Below are positions 52,654 to 60,263 of a stretch of DNA of 64,000 bases, one piece after another. Under the pieces are notes generated by a model. It had not been told where the DNA came from. It did not search any database and saw nothing but the letters and a program-made list of their open reading frames with translations. Position numbers and translations under genes: made by a program. Origin of the DNA: UBA935 sp031556725 (GTDB lineage: Bacteria > Bacillota > Clostridia > Lachnospirales > Lachnospiraceae); contig JAVBSL010000020.1 in the NCBI GenBank assembly GCA_031556725.1, positions 1 to 64,000 on the forward strand, written 5' to 3'. Positions within the stretch are counted from its first letter, which is position 1. Each line of letters begins with the position of its first letter.

Positions 52654-53367
52654 CTAACCCTCCATTTTTTTGGTGTATAATTTTGCCGGACGATGTCCCT
52701 TGTCACTTGTGTACTTATCTGTTTCCTGAACCAAATCATTAATTTTACGACGGAAATTGGCAGCTTGATCCTTTTTGCCTAAAATGGCTTCATAGACGTT
52801 TTGAAGCTGTGTTAAAGTAAATTCGGGCGGCAACAGATGAAAGATAATATTGCTGTAAAGGATCTTAGACTGTAATCGCTCCAAAGCCATCCGGATAATA
52901 TGATAGTGGTCAAATCCGAAATCCTGTTTGGTTAACGTCAGCTCGTTATTATGAAAAGCAATGATGTCTTTATTTTGGAACTGTACGGTAAACCAGGTTG
53001 TTTCGTTTGTAAACTTCTTGGACTGGGCTTCATTCATAAGACCCAGATAGGAGAGGGAAAGCACCCTTGCACGGGGATCCCTGTCTAAGCTGCAAAACGT
53101 ATAAAGCTGTTCCAGATAACATTGATCCACATGGGCTTTTTCAAAAATTTTCCGAGAAATATTATCTTCCGGTAGCTCATCATTATTAAGGAAACCACCA
53201 GGTAAGCACCATTTATCGTGGTATGGATCAGTTGACCTTTTGTATAGCAGAATTTCTAAATTTATATCCGGCAGCTTTCTGTAACTGTTGGATTCCTGGG
53301 TGTTTATCGTAAATATGGCAGCATCGGTACAGACGAAAGGATGTTCATAATTAAATATACTATCCAA
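52654..53367 (-). CDS. nrtR: NrtR-like Nudix-domain transcriptional regulator
   Basis: 237 residues from a TTG start at 53367, which has GGAGG at a good distance; a GTG is too close and the longer frame to 53499 crosses the promoter and operator. A Nudix domain (10-150) has the G-x5-E of the box but RKIFEK replaces REUxEE, so hydrolase activity is probably lost. A winged-helix domain (160-235) with KILYSNIIFHLLPPEFTLT-like text (LPPEFTLTQLQNVYEA) follows. NrtR repressors bind ADP-ribose and control NAD genes. First gene of the operon; operator at 53387-53409. Confidence 0.88.
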   Translation of the reverse strand: MDSIFNYEHPFVCTDAAIFTINTQESNSYRKLPDINLEILLYKRSTDPYHDKWCLPGGFLNNDELPEDNISRKIFEKAHVDQCYLEQLYTFCSLDRDPRARVLSLSYLGLMNEAQSKKFTNETTWFTVQFQNKDIIAFHNNELTLTKQDFGFDHYHIIRMALERLQSKILYSNIIFHLLPPEFTLTQLQNVYEAILGKKDQAANFRRKINDLVQETDKYTSDKGHRPAKLYTKKMEG

Positions 53368-53386
53368 CGGAATCACCTCCTTTTTA

Positions 53387-53439
53387 GTTATTATCAATGT
53401 GATAATAACAGATATAACATAACAAGGTAGTTTTGTCAA
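53387..53439 (-). promoter_or_regulatory. Promoter and perfect palindrome controlling the NAD operon
   Basis: On the minus strand: TTGACA (53439-53434), 17-bp spacer, TATATC (53416-53411). Just downstream is the palindrome GTTATTATCA / TGATAATAAC (10-bp arms, 3-base spacer, 53387-53409). This fits an NrtR operator covering the start of transcription. Confidence 0.85.
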
Positions 53440-53589
53440 TGATTTTTTGAAAGAGTTTAGTTCAATCCTTGCATTACAAAAAAATGCGTATTGGCGCAAA
53501 AAATGGTAACGGAGTATTGAAAAAAATAAAATACTATGATAAAATAAGACTACTGAAAAATGCGTATAGATGCAATTCGGAGGAATGAT

Positions 53590-54843
53590 ATGGAGATTAA
53601 AAGAGATTTATATCTTAACGAATTAATAGGGAAAAAAAATAATGGAATGGTAAAGATTATAACGGGGATTAGAAGATGTGGAAAGTCTTACTTACTGTTT
53701 CATCTGTATAAAAAATATTTATTAGAAAATTGCGCAACGGCGGATCACATTATTGAGATTGCACTTGATGGAATTGAAAACGAAGAACTGAGAGATCCCA
53801 AAGAATGTTTTAGATACATTAAAAACAATATAAAAGATAAGGAAATATATTACATTTTACTTGATGAAGTTCAATTCATGGAGCGGTTTGAAGAAGTTCT
53901 AAATAGCTTGGTAAGAATTGAAAATGTTGATGTTTATGTAACAGGAAGTAACTCGAAATTTTTATCAAGTGATATTGTGACAGAATTTAGAGGAAGGGGA
54001 GATGAACTGCGAATTTACCCGCTTTCTTTTCGGGAATTCTTCTCTGTATATGATGGCGATTATGATGACGCATGGAATGAATATATGATATATGGTGGGC
54101 TGCCTGTAATTTGTCAGCTTGATACAGACCGAAAGAAAGCAGAATACCTGAAAAATATATTTGAAAATGTTTATTTAAAGGATGTCATTGAAAGAAATAG
54201 GATTCAGAATATTGATACGATCAATACTCTTGTGGACGTGCTTGCTTCAGCTATTGGAGCTCCCACAAATCCAACAAAAATATCAAATACATTTACCGGC
54301 AAACAGAACACGACTTATGCAAATAAGACAATATCAAACCATATTGATTATCTTGTGGAAGCTTTTTTAATATCGAAGGCAAATAGATATGATATAAAAG
54401 GAAGAAAATATATTGGAGCAAATTTAAAATATTATTATACGGATCTGGGGCTGCGAAATGCCAGATTAAGTTTCAGACAGCAGGAACCGACACATATTAT
54501 AGAAAATATAGTATACAACGAGTTGCTGATTCGGGGATATAATGTAGATGTTGGAATCGTGGAAGTACATGGAAGAAATCGTGAAGGCAAAAGCATACGC
54601 AAGCAGCTGGAAGTGGATTTTATTGTCAATCAAGGAAGTCAGCGTTATTATATTCAAGTAGCTTATGATATAAGCAGTGAGGAAAAGCAGCGACAAGAAT
54701 TTAATTCATTAAAGCACATAGAGGACTCATTTAAAAAAATAGTGATAGTTAATGGCACGTCAAAACCTTGGAGAACTGAGGAAGGGTTTGTTATTATGGG
54801 AATGAAATATTTCCTTACAAATGTAGATAGTCTGGACTACTAA
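53590..54843 (+). CDS. AAA_14/DUF4143-type ATPase
   Basis: 417 residues from 53590 (RBS CGGAGG; an upstream in-frame ATG at 53560 lacks one). AAA_14 domain (18-150) with Walker A GIRRCGKS (26-33) and Walker B IYYILLDEVQ, arginine finger region RGRGDELR, and a DUF4143 domain (200-360) with a nuclease-like end (LEVDFIV, YYIQVAYD). These stand-alone ATPases are common in anaerobes; the function is poorly known, and they may be toxin- or transposition-related. Ends at the duplicated hairpin. Confidence 0.9.
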   Translation: MEIKRDLYLNELIGKKNNGMVKIITGIRRCGKSYLLFHLYKKYLLENCATADHIIEIALDGIENEELRDPKECFRYIKNNIKDKEIYYILLDEVQFMERFEEVLNSLVRIENVDVYVTGSNSKFLSSDIVTEFRGRGDELRIYPLSFREFFSVYDGDYDDAWNEYMIYGGLPVICQLDTDRKKAEYLKNIFENVYLKDVIERNRIQNIDTINTLVDVLASAIGAPTNPTKISNTFTGKQNTTYANKTISNHIDYLVEAFLISKANRYDIKGRKYIGANLKYYYTDLGLRNARLSFRQQEPTHIIENIVYNELLIRGYNVDVGIVEVHGRNREGKSIRKQLEVDFIVNQGSQRYYIQVAYDISSEEKQRQEFNSLKHIEDSFKKIVIVNGTSKPWRTEEGFVIMGMKYFLTNVDSLDY

Positions 54844-54854
54844 TAATAAAACAA

Positions 54855-54890
54855 GTGCCAAGGCAGGATAAGAAATCACTGCTTTGGCAC
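54855..54890 (+). terminator. Duplicated hairpin, copy 2 (terminator)
   Basis: Same 36-base hairpin as 45987-46022 with one loop change. It ends the AAA gene and sits 6 bp before the truncated regulator's stop. Confidence 0.75.
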
Positions 54891-54896
54891 TTCCAC

Positions 54897-55262
54897 TTAT
54901 TGTTTCGTTTCTGTTACTAAAAAGGAATGCGAAGTCCGTGTGAAATATACTTCTGCGGATAACGCTGTGATTTTATAGGAAGCCGGGTAGATAACTCCCA
55001 GTCCTTTTAGCCGATCGGTAAGACCGCTTCTGGCAGTCAGGAAAATAGTAGGCGTGCCGCGGCTTTCCTGAAAGACCCGATAACCGTCCACACCGGGCAG
55101 CATAATGTCCAGCAGAATCAAATCATATGAATTGAAATCCAGTTTATGAATAGCGGCATCACCATCCATAACGGCAGTACAAGTATGTCCCACCAATTGG
55201 AGAATCTTCTGGATAAGCCGGTTTATGGATAATTCATCTTCAACAATCAGTATTTTAGCCAT
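54897..55262 (-). pseudogene. OmpR-type response regulator, truncated inside the receiver domain
   Basis: Residues 1-88 are a good receiver domain with acidic VEDE, phosphorylated D52 in LILLDIMLPG and T76 in FLTAR. After RLKGLG the expected GADDYI.KPF is missing: 33 unrelated residues follow and the frame stops. The conserved lysine and the whole DNA-binding domain are lost. The break lies just before the duplicated hairpin. No kinase partner is left. Either a relic, or a new single-domain protein; I think relic. Confidence 0.8.
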
Positions 55263-55351
55263 CGTTCACCTCATAAAGATAGTATTGGGTTCTGCACTAA
55301 GAATAACACAAAAATGTTATAAAGTTGTAAAAATAGTTTTCCGGCTTTTGC

Positions 55352-55452
55352 TTGACATAATTGCTAACATTATGCTACATTTATGGCAATTAAATAATAC
55401 TGGTAGTATTAAAGTGCCGTTAATATTGTGATGCAATATTAGGGCATTTTTT
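55352..55452 (+). promoter_or_regulatory. Promoter and leader hairpins (attenuator candidate) before the methyltransferase
   Basis: TTGACA (55352-55357) and a TACATT box (55376-55381, with TGC before it). The leader has a small hairpin AATACT-GGT-AGTATT (around 55396-55410). A second hairpin TGCC..TAATATTG / CAATATTA.GGCA follows at 55415-55446 and is directly succeeded by six T (55447-55452), all before the start at 55471. Confidence 0.55.
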
Positions 55453-55470
55453 GCGTGAAGGGAGAAAAAT

Positions 55471-56256
55471 ATGAATGAGAAAAAGGTTGTGAATGATTTT
55501 TATCAGAAGTGCGATGAAGAAGAACGATTAAATGGTAAGCAGGGATATGTGGAATATGCAACCACAATGACATATATAAAAAAGTATCTTGAGCCGGGTA
55601 TGAAGATTGCGGAAATCGGAGCCGGAACAGGGAGATATTCCCTGGCACTATCCAGAGCTGGATATCAGGTGGCGGCAGTTGAATTAGTGGAAAGGAACAT
55701 TCAGGTATTCAGATCCAAACTAAACGAAAGTGATGATATTCGTATCATCCAGGGGAATGCCATGGATCTGTCCTGTTTTGCGGATGAAAGCATGGATATT
55801 ACTCTTTCTTTGGGACCCATGTATCATCTGTTTAGTGAGGAACATAAACGGAAGGCACTGGAAGAAGCCCTAAGGATTACCAAGAAGGGTGGGTTCATTT
55901 TTGTGGCTTACTGTATGAATGAGGCAACAATCCTACAATATTGCTTTAAGCAGAAAACCATCTGGGCAGATATAGAAAAAGGACTGTTGACAGAGGACTT
56001 TAGATGGGCTGCAAATGAAAATGATGCCTTTTCGTTGGTTCGGCCAGCTGCTATTAAAGCTTTGACAGGCAATTATCCGGTAGAACGCCTTGGCTTAGTG
56101 GCAACAGATGGTGCAACCCGGTATTTGGATAATGTAATTGATGAAATGGAAGAAGAGTTATATCAAAAATATTTACAATATCATTTTTCAATATGTGAGC
56201 GGGAGGATTTAATCGGTGCATCCAATCATGTGCTTGATATTTTGAAAAAGGTATGA
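55471..56256 (+). CDS. Class I SAM-dependent methyltransferase
   Basis: 261 residues. Motif I is EIGAGTGRYS (49-58), motif II VELVERN, motif IV SLGPMYHLF (around 110) and a KKGGFIF strand. RBS GGGAG precedes the ATG. The SLGPMYHL text is shared with small-molecule methyltransferases of Bacillota (Methyltransf_11/25). Substrate unknown. A terminator-like hairpin in its leader suggests regulated read-through. Confidence 0.9.
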   Translation: MNEKKVVNDFYQKCDEEERLNGKQGYVEYATTMTYIKKYLEPGMKIAEIGAGTGRYSLALSRAGYQVAAVELVERNIQVFRSKLNESDDIRIIQGNAMDLSCFADESMDITLSLGPMYHLFSEEHKRKALEEALRITKKGGFIFVAYCMNEATILQYCFKQKTIWADIEKGLLTEDFRWAANENDAFSLVRPAAIKALTGNYPVERLGLVATDGATRYLDNVIDEMEEELYQKYLQYHFSICEREDLIGASNHVLDILKKV

Positions 56257-56307
56257 TTTTTATCAAGTAACATTTTTTGGAAAAAGTATTGTTTTTTATT
56301 AGCAAAA

Positions 56308-56430
56308 TGGTATAATATACTTAACAAGACAGCCGATACGATAGCACAACCTATCCGTTTCCGGCGATTAGAAACTAATAAGAAATAGCGCCTAACTTTG
56401 TCAGAGCTGGGGCGCTATTTCTTATTTTTT
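56308..56430 (+). ncRNA. Antisense RNA of a type I toxin-antitoxin pair (RatA-like)
   Basis: An extended -10 TGGTATAAT lies at 56308-56316. The transcript would start near 56323 and end at the strong hairpin 56377-56426 followed by TTTT. It runs opposite to the toxin gene and overlaps its 3' end and terminator. No -35 of quality is needed with the extended box. No function has been tested. Confidence 0.6.
56377..56426. terminator. Bidirectional terminator shared by toxin mRNA and antisense RNA
   Basis: Sixteen-base arms AATAAGAAATAGCGCC and GGCGCTATTTCTTATT, 18-base loop, T-rich on the plus-strand side. The right arm contains the toxin's stop codon. Confidence 0.8.
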
Positions 56431-56498
56431 ATATTTAGAATTGCTACAATAAGTAACCCTATGGTAAAGATAACCATAAATTCTTCATATGTACTCAT
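56415..56498 (-). CDS. Holin-like type I toxin peptide (27 aa)
   Basis: The peptide starts MSTYEEFMVIFTIG and ends with a single membrane helix and a lysine-rich tail (IKNKK). That is the layout of the TxpA/BsrG-type 'putative holin-like toxins' of Bacillota (short acidic N-terminus, one helix, basic end). RBS AAGGAG lies 8 bases before the ATG at 56498; another ATG six bases earlier is too close. The coding end overlaps the antisense RNA and a shared terminator. Too short for most gene finders. Membrane depolarisation is the family's known effect. Confidence 0.8.
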   Translation of the reverse strand: MSTYEEFMVIFTIGLLIVAILNIKNKK

Positions 56499-56721
56499 AA
56501 GCATCACTCCTTCCACAAGACTCGGAATCGGTGAGGAAGTACGCCCTATCGGCTGCCGTGTTAAATATATTTGTTTAAAGTTTTGGAATATCCATTGAGT
56601 TAATAAGGACTAAAAGTAAGAAAGTTTGATGAAGATAATGAGTTACTAATGTATTTTTCATTATTATCCATTTTTAGTGTTTCGTCAATAGCATTCAAAA
56701 AGAATTTTATATTTACATAAA

Positions 56722-56750
56722 TTGATTTTGCGGTAGGCCTTTGCTATAAT
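56722..56750 (+). promoter_or_regulatory. Predicted promoter of the Old Yellow Enzyme family gene
   Basis: TTGATT (56722-56727), 17-bp spacer, TATAAT (56745-56750) with TGC before it, 30 bp before the start at 56781. Confidence 0.7.
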
Positions 56751-56780
56751 GGAATAATCATAGACAGGAGGGAATTACGT

Positions 56781-58835
56781 ATGAAGAAAGAATATGAATC
56801 ATTATTAACACCATGGAAAATTGGGAATTGCGAAATCAAAAACCGTATTGTCCTGACTTCAATGGGAGGTACCGATCTGTTCGGTTGGATGGAAATCAAC
56901 CATTTTGACAAGGATGGTGCCCGCTTCATAATGGAAGTGGCCAAAAACAACGCAGGTCTTGTACTGCCAGGCTGCCAGCCGGTGTACAATCCGATGTTTG
57001 GACAGTGGCTGCACAAGAAACAGAAGATGTATGACGACCTGGCTAAGTGGATGCCGGAATTTCATAAGACCGGTGCCAAACTTTTCATCCAATTGACTGC
57101 CGGTTTCGGCAGAAGTTTTACCGTTTCCGATGTGATGGAGAAATTGTATACCAATAAAGTACTTCGGGTTTTGTCAAAACCGGTTATGAATTTTGATAAG
57201 ATTACCGCTTCAGCCAGTCCTTCCCCTAACAGGTGGTCTGATGAAATACCGTCAAGAGAGATGACCAAAGACGAGATTCAGCAATTTATCGATTCCTTTG
57301 CAAAATCATCTAAGAAACTGAAAGATGCCGGAGTGGATGGGGTGGAAGTTCATGCGGTGCATGAAGGTTATCTGCTGGATCAGTTTGCTTTGAAATATGT
57401 GAATAAACGAGAGGACGAGTACGGCGGAAGCCTGGAAAACCGTTACCGTTTTGCCGCAGAAATCGTCAAGGCGATTAAGAAAGAGTGTGGCCGGGATTTT
57501 CCCGTGTCATTAAGATATTCTGTGGTTTCCAAGACCAAAGGCTTTCGGGAAGGTGCACTGCCGGGTGAAGAATATATGGAAGTCGGGCGGGACATGGAAG
57601 AGTCTGAAATCGCTGCTAAGTTTTTGCAGGATGCCGGTTATGATATGTTAAACTGTGACAATGGTACCTACGATGCATGGTACTGGGCACATCCCCCAAT
57701 CTATATGCCGGAAAACTGCAACCTGGCGGAAGTAGAGCATATTAAGAAGTTCGTGGATATCCCGGTGGTGTGTGCCGGCAGAACGAGTCTGGAAGTTGCC
57801 GCCAAGTCTATATCAGAAGGCAAACTTGACGGAGCCGGTTTTGCCCGTAATTTCCTGGCTGATCCCGAGTGGTTTACAAAGGTTATTCATGATCAGGAAG
57901 ATGATATTCGCCCCTGCATTTTGTGTCACAACGGATGCTTTAATATGTGCCACTACAAAGGGGTTCCGAATGATCAGGAATTAAGCGATTCCCTGCATTT
58001 GGCAAGATGTGCAGTTAATGCCGAGATGATGCAGTGGGATAAGCATTACATTAAGAAAACAGATGCGCCTAAGACAATCCACATCGTCGGCGGTGGTATC
58101 GGCGGCATGGAAGCAGCCAGAGTTGCCGCCCTTCGCGGTCATAAGCCGGTGATATATGAGCAGGCAGAAATACTTGGGGGCACCTTCATTGCGGCGTCCG
58201 CAGAGAGTTATAAAGGAAAGCTAAGGGATTTGCTGGCCTGGTATCGACGTCAAATGGAAAAGCTTGGGGTTGAGATTCATTTAAACACGGAAATCAAGGA
58301 TACCCAGAGCTTAGGTAGTGGACCAATTATCATTGCAACCGGAGCAACACCTCGTATTTTGAAAAACGTCCCCGGTCATGAGCGAATGATCGAAGCCTGT
58401 GAATTCCTGAATGGTAAGCCGGTAGGTGAGAATGTGGCGGTGGTTGGCGGTGGCCTCACCGGATGTGAGATTGCCTATGAACTTGCTCTTCAGGGAAAAA
58501 AGGTGACTGTAGTAGAGATGAAGGATGATTTGATTGCCCAGAAGGGTGTCTGCCTTGCTAACAGTTCATATCTTCGGGAGTGGTTCGCTTGGAAAAAGGT
58601 TCCGGTGTATTTGGAGACAGTACTCAAAGAAGTAAAAAAAGATTCGATTATATGCACCGATAGAAATGGCAAGGAAATTGAAATTTCATGCGACTCGGTG
58701 ATTTCCTCAGCAGGATATATACCGGCACCGCTTACGGAAAAGAGTAAGAATGTGGAACTGGTGGGAGATTGCCAGCAGGTCAGTAACCTGAAGGCTGTTA
58801 TCTGGCGTGCATATGAAGTGGCAATGAAACTATAA
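56781..58835 (+). CDS. NADH:flavin oxidoreductase (2-enoate reductase/BaiCD-BaiH-like)
   Basis: 684 residues in the three-part layout of the family. An FMN-binding TIM barrel (1-365) has H191-A-V-H194 and GYLLDQF. The 4Fe-4S site has C379-x2-C382-x3-C386 and later C410. FAD/NAD(P)-binding Rossmann domains (432-684) have GGGIGGME (437-444) and a second dinucleotide motif VVGGGLTGCE. Such enzymes reduce activated C=C bonds (enoates, bile acid intermediates, dienoyl-CoA) under anoxia; the substrate cannot be told. Own promoter. Two small genes (GNAT and VOC) follow closely and may share the transcript. Confidence 0.92.
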   Translation: MKKEYESLLTPWKIGNCEIKNRIVLTSMGGTDLFGWMEINHFDKDGARFIMEVAKNNAGLVLPGCQPVYNPMFGQWLHKKQKMYDDLAKWMPEFHKTGAKLFIQLTAGFGRSFTVSDVMEKLYTNKVLRVLSKPVMNFDKITASASPSPNRWSDEIPSREMTKDEIQQFIDSFAKSSKKLKDAGVDGVEVHAVHEGYLLDQFALKYVNKREDEYGGSLENRYRFAAEIVKAIKKECGRDFPVSLRYSVVSKTKGFREGALPGEEYMEVGRDMEESEIAAKFLQDAGYDMLNCDNGTYDAWYWAHPPIYMPENCNLAEVEHIKKFVDIPVVCAGRTSLEVAAKSISEGKLDGAGFARNFLADPEWFTKVIHDQEDDIRPCILCHNGCFNMCHYKGVPNDQELSDSLHLARCAVNAEMMQWDKHYIKKTDAPKTIHIVGGGIGGMEAARVAALRGHKPVIYEQAEILGGTFIAASAESYKGKLRDLLAWYRRQMEKLGVEIHLNTEIKDTQSLGSGPIIIATGATPRILKNVPGHERMIEACEFLNGKPVGENVAVVGGGLTGCEIAYELALQGKKVTVVEMKDDLIAQKGVCLANSSYLREWFAWKKVPVYLETVLKEVKKDSIICTDRNGKEIEISCDSVISSAGYIPAPLTEKSKNVELVGDCQQVSNLKAVIWRAYEVAMKL

Positions 58836-58853
58836 TAAGATAAGGGTGTAAAG

Positions 58854-59324
58854 ATGATAGTAAAAATTGATTCAAATTATCGAGAAGGGGTAAATGAAAT
58901 ATTAAAAAAGGAATGGAATTGTCCGCCCTCTGTTTCGCGCGGAGTGGCTCTGGATACGACTGTTTTACCGGGGTTCATTTCAGTAGTTGACGCAAAGATT
59001 AATGGTGTGATTACTTACAATATTGAAGGAAATGATTGTGAGATTGTCACATTGAACAGTTTGGAGGAAAATAAAGGGATCGGAACAAAACTAATTAATG
59101 CTGTTCTGGCAGTTGCCAAAGAGCACAAATGCAACAGAGTCTGGTTGATTACAACAAACGATGATATAAATGCAATTCGATTTTATCAGAAAAAGGGGCT
59201 TGATTTGGTTGCAGCATATATAAATGCAATGGATATTTCAAGAAAAATAAAACCTTCCATACCGTTGATTGGGATGGACGGCATTGCACTAAAGCATGAG
59301 TTGGAATTTGAGATTAAAATGTAA
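58854..59324 (+). CDS. GNAT-family N-acetyltransferase
   Basis: 156 residues. The acetyl-CoA loop is EENKGIGTKLINAVL (about 75-89) in the R/Q-x-x-G-x-G/A place; a NRVWLITTNDDINAIRFYQKKG segment (parts: RVWLITTNDD, RFYQKKG) is typical of the C-terminal half. Starts 18 bp after the oxidoreductase. Substrate unknown. Confidence 0.9.
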   Translation: MIVKIDSNYREGVNEILKKEWNCPPSVSRGVALDTTVLPGFISVVDAKINGVITYNIEGNDCEIVTLNSLEENKGIGTKLINAVLAVAKEHKCNRVWLITTNDDINAIRFYQKKGLDLVAAYINAMDISRKIKPSIPLIGMDGIALKHELEFEIKM

Positions 59325-59336
59325 GGATGGTAAATT

Positions 59337-59702
59337 ATGAAGTTTAAAATGATTCACAACAATATTAACGTATCAAACTTGGTAGAAAGCATGGCATTTT
59401 ATGAAAAAGCGTTAGGGCTGAAGGAGGTCCGGCGAGTTAATGGCGATGGCTTTACAATTGTATTTCTTGGCGATGGCCAGGGCAGCCATCTTTTGGAACT
59501 TACTGAAATTGCCGATCATCCGCAAAAGTATGATCTGGGAGAAAATGAAATCCATCTTGCTTTTGAAACCGAAGATTTTGAGGGTGCATTTGCCCATCAT
59601 AAAGAAATGGGATGTGTTTGCTATGAGAACCAGCAAATGGGGCTTTATTTTATAGCAGATCCGGATGGATATTGGCTTGAGATTCTGCCGAAGAAGAATT
59701 GA
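59337..59702 (+). CDS. VOC-family protein (glyoxalase-I-like)
   Basis: 121 residues, paired beta-alpha-beta-beta-beta modules. Metal-ligand positions fit lactoylglutathione-lyase-like proteins: H at the start (MIHNNINV), a glutamate in HLLELTE, H in IHLAFET and E near the end (YWLEILPK). Family members detoxify methylglyoxal or bind small molecules. Twelve bp after the GNAT gene, so same operon. Note glycerol genes at 19-22 kb could be a methylglyoxal source, but are far away. Confidence 0.9.
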   Translation: MKFKMIHNNINVSNLVESMAFYEKALGLKEVRRVNGDGFTIVFLGDGQGSHLLELTEIADHPQKYDLGENEIHLAFETEDFEGAFAHHKEMGCVCYENQQMGLYFIADPDGYWLEILPKKN

Positions 59703-59709
59703 GTTGACT

Positions 59710-60138
59710 ATGAAAAAAGTATTCTTAATTATTTTACCGGCTTTGATGTCAAGTCTTTTGCTGACCGCATGTGGAAAAACTCAGCCGGATCAGGCCATCG
59801 AACAGCCGTTACAGAATGATACTGAAGTATATGTAATGGAGACAGAGAAAACCAGTGACCCATTTGCTCCGAGTCTACAGCTTGATACGACGACAAAGAC
59901 CTTTGTGTTTAGATATAGTGTTTTGTCATCTTATCTGCCATCTGGGCAATATGAAATCGCAGATGGGATATTAACGGCAAAAACAGAAGACGGACAGTAC
60001 AAATATGTGTTTGAGGTGGTGGATGATTCCACATTAAAATTCCTTTCAAACAGTTCATCAAGTGTGGTTCCGATTGATGAAAAAATAGAAATAAAAACAG
60101 AAGATGGAGCATGCTTCATAAAAAAAGAGGATAGGTAG
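59710..60138 (+). CDS. Small lipoprotein of unknown function
   Basis: 142 residues from 59710; a longer frame to 59665 lies within the VOC gene. Lipobox LTAC (about C20) is clear. The remaining domain is beta-rich with repeated strands (FRYSVLSSYLPSGQY, ILTAKTEDGQYKYVFEV), like a small lipocalin-type or YxeA-type fold. Seven bp after the VOC gene. A terminator follows at once. I do not recognise a function. Confidence 0.75.
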   Translation: MKKVFLIILPALMSSLLLTACGKTQPDQAIEQPLQNDTEVYVMETEKTSDPFAPSLQLDTTTKTFVFRYSVLSSYLPSGQYEIADGILTAKTEDGQYKYVFEVVDDSTLKFLSNSSSSVVPIDEKIEIKTEDGACFIKKEDR

Positions 60139-60157
60139 ATTACCTATTCTTTTTTTG
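60129..60157 (+). terminator. Rho-independent terminator of the oxidoreductase-lipoprotein cluster
   Basis: Stem ATAGGTA / TACCTAT with a 3-base loop, extended by G-T and G-C pairs, followed by eight T. It starts in the last codons of the lipoprotein. Confidence 0.85.
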
Positions 60158-60263
60158 TCCGTTAGAGGCCAAAGCATGTCCTGTAGAAGCCAGTTCATTG
60201 CTATTTGTGATGAAAGGGCTAAAATGTATTATACATTAACCCATTGTATAGGAGGAATTGATT

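Noticed and set aside
53368..53499. N-terminal extension of the NrtR-like protein
   Set aside because: It would run through the promoter and operator, and its text does not look like a Nudix start.
56398..56598. 66-codon plus-strand frame
   Set aside because: It is the reverse of the toxin peptide and its leader; no RBS.
60224..60236. ATGTAT-T-ATACAT palindrome before the AGE-family gene as a third TetR site
   Set aside because: The half-sites are in the opposite order and the spacer is 1 instead of 5 bases, so the match to the TetR operator is by chance or a different site.
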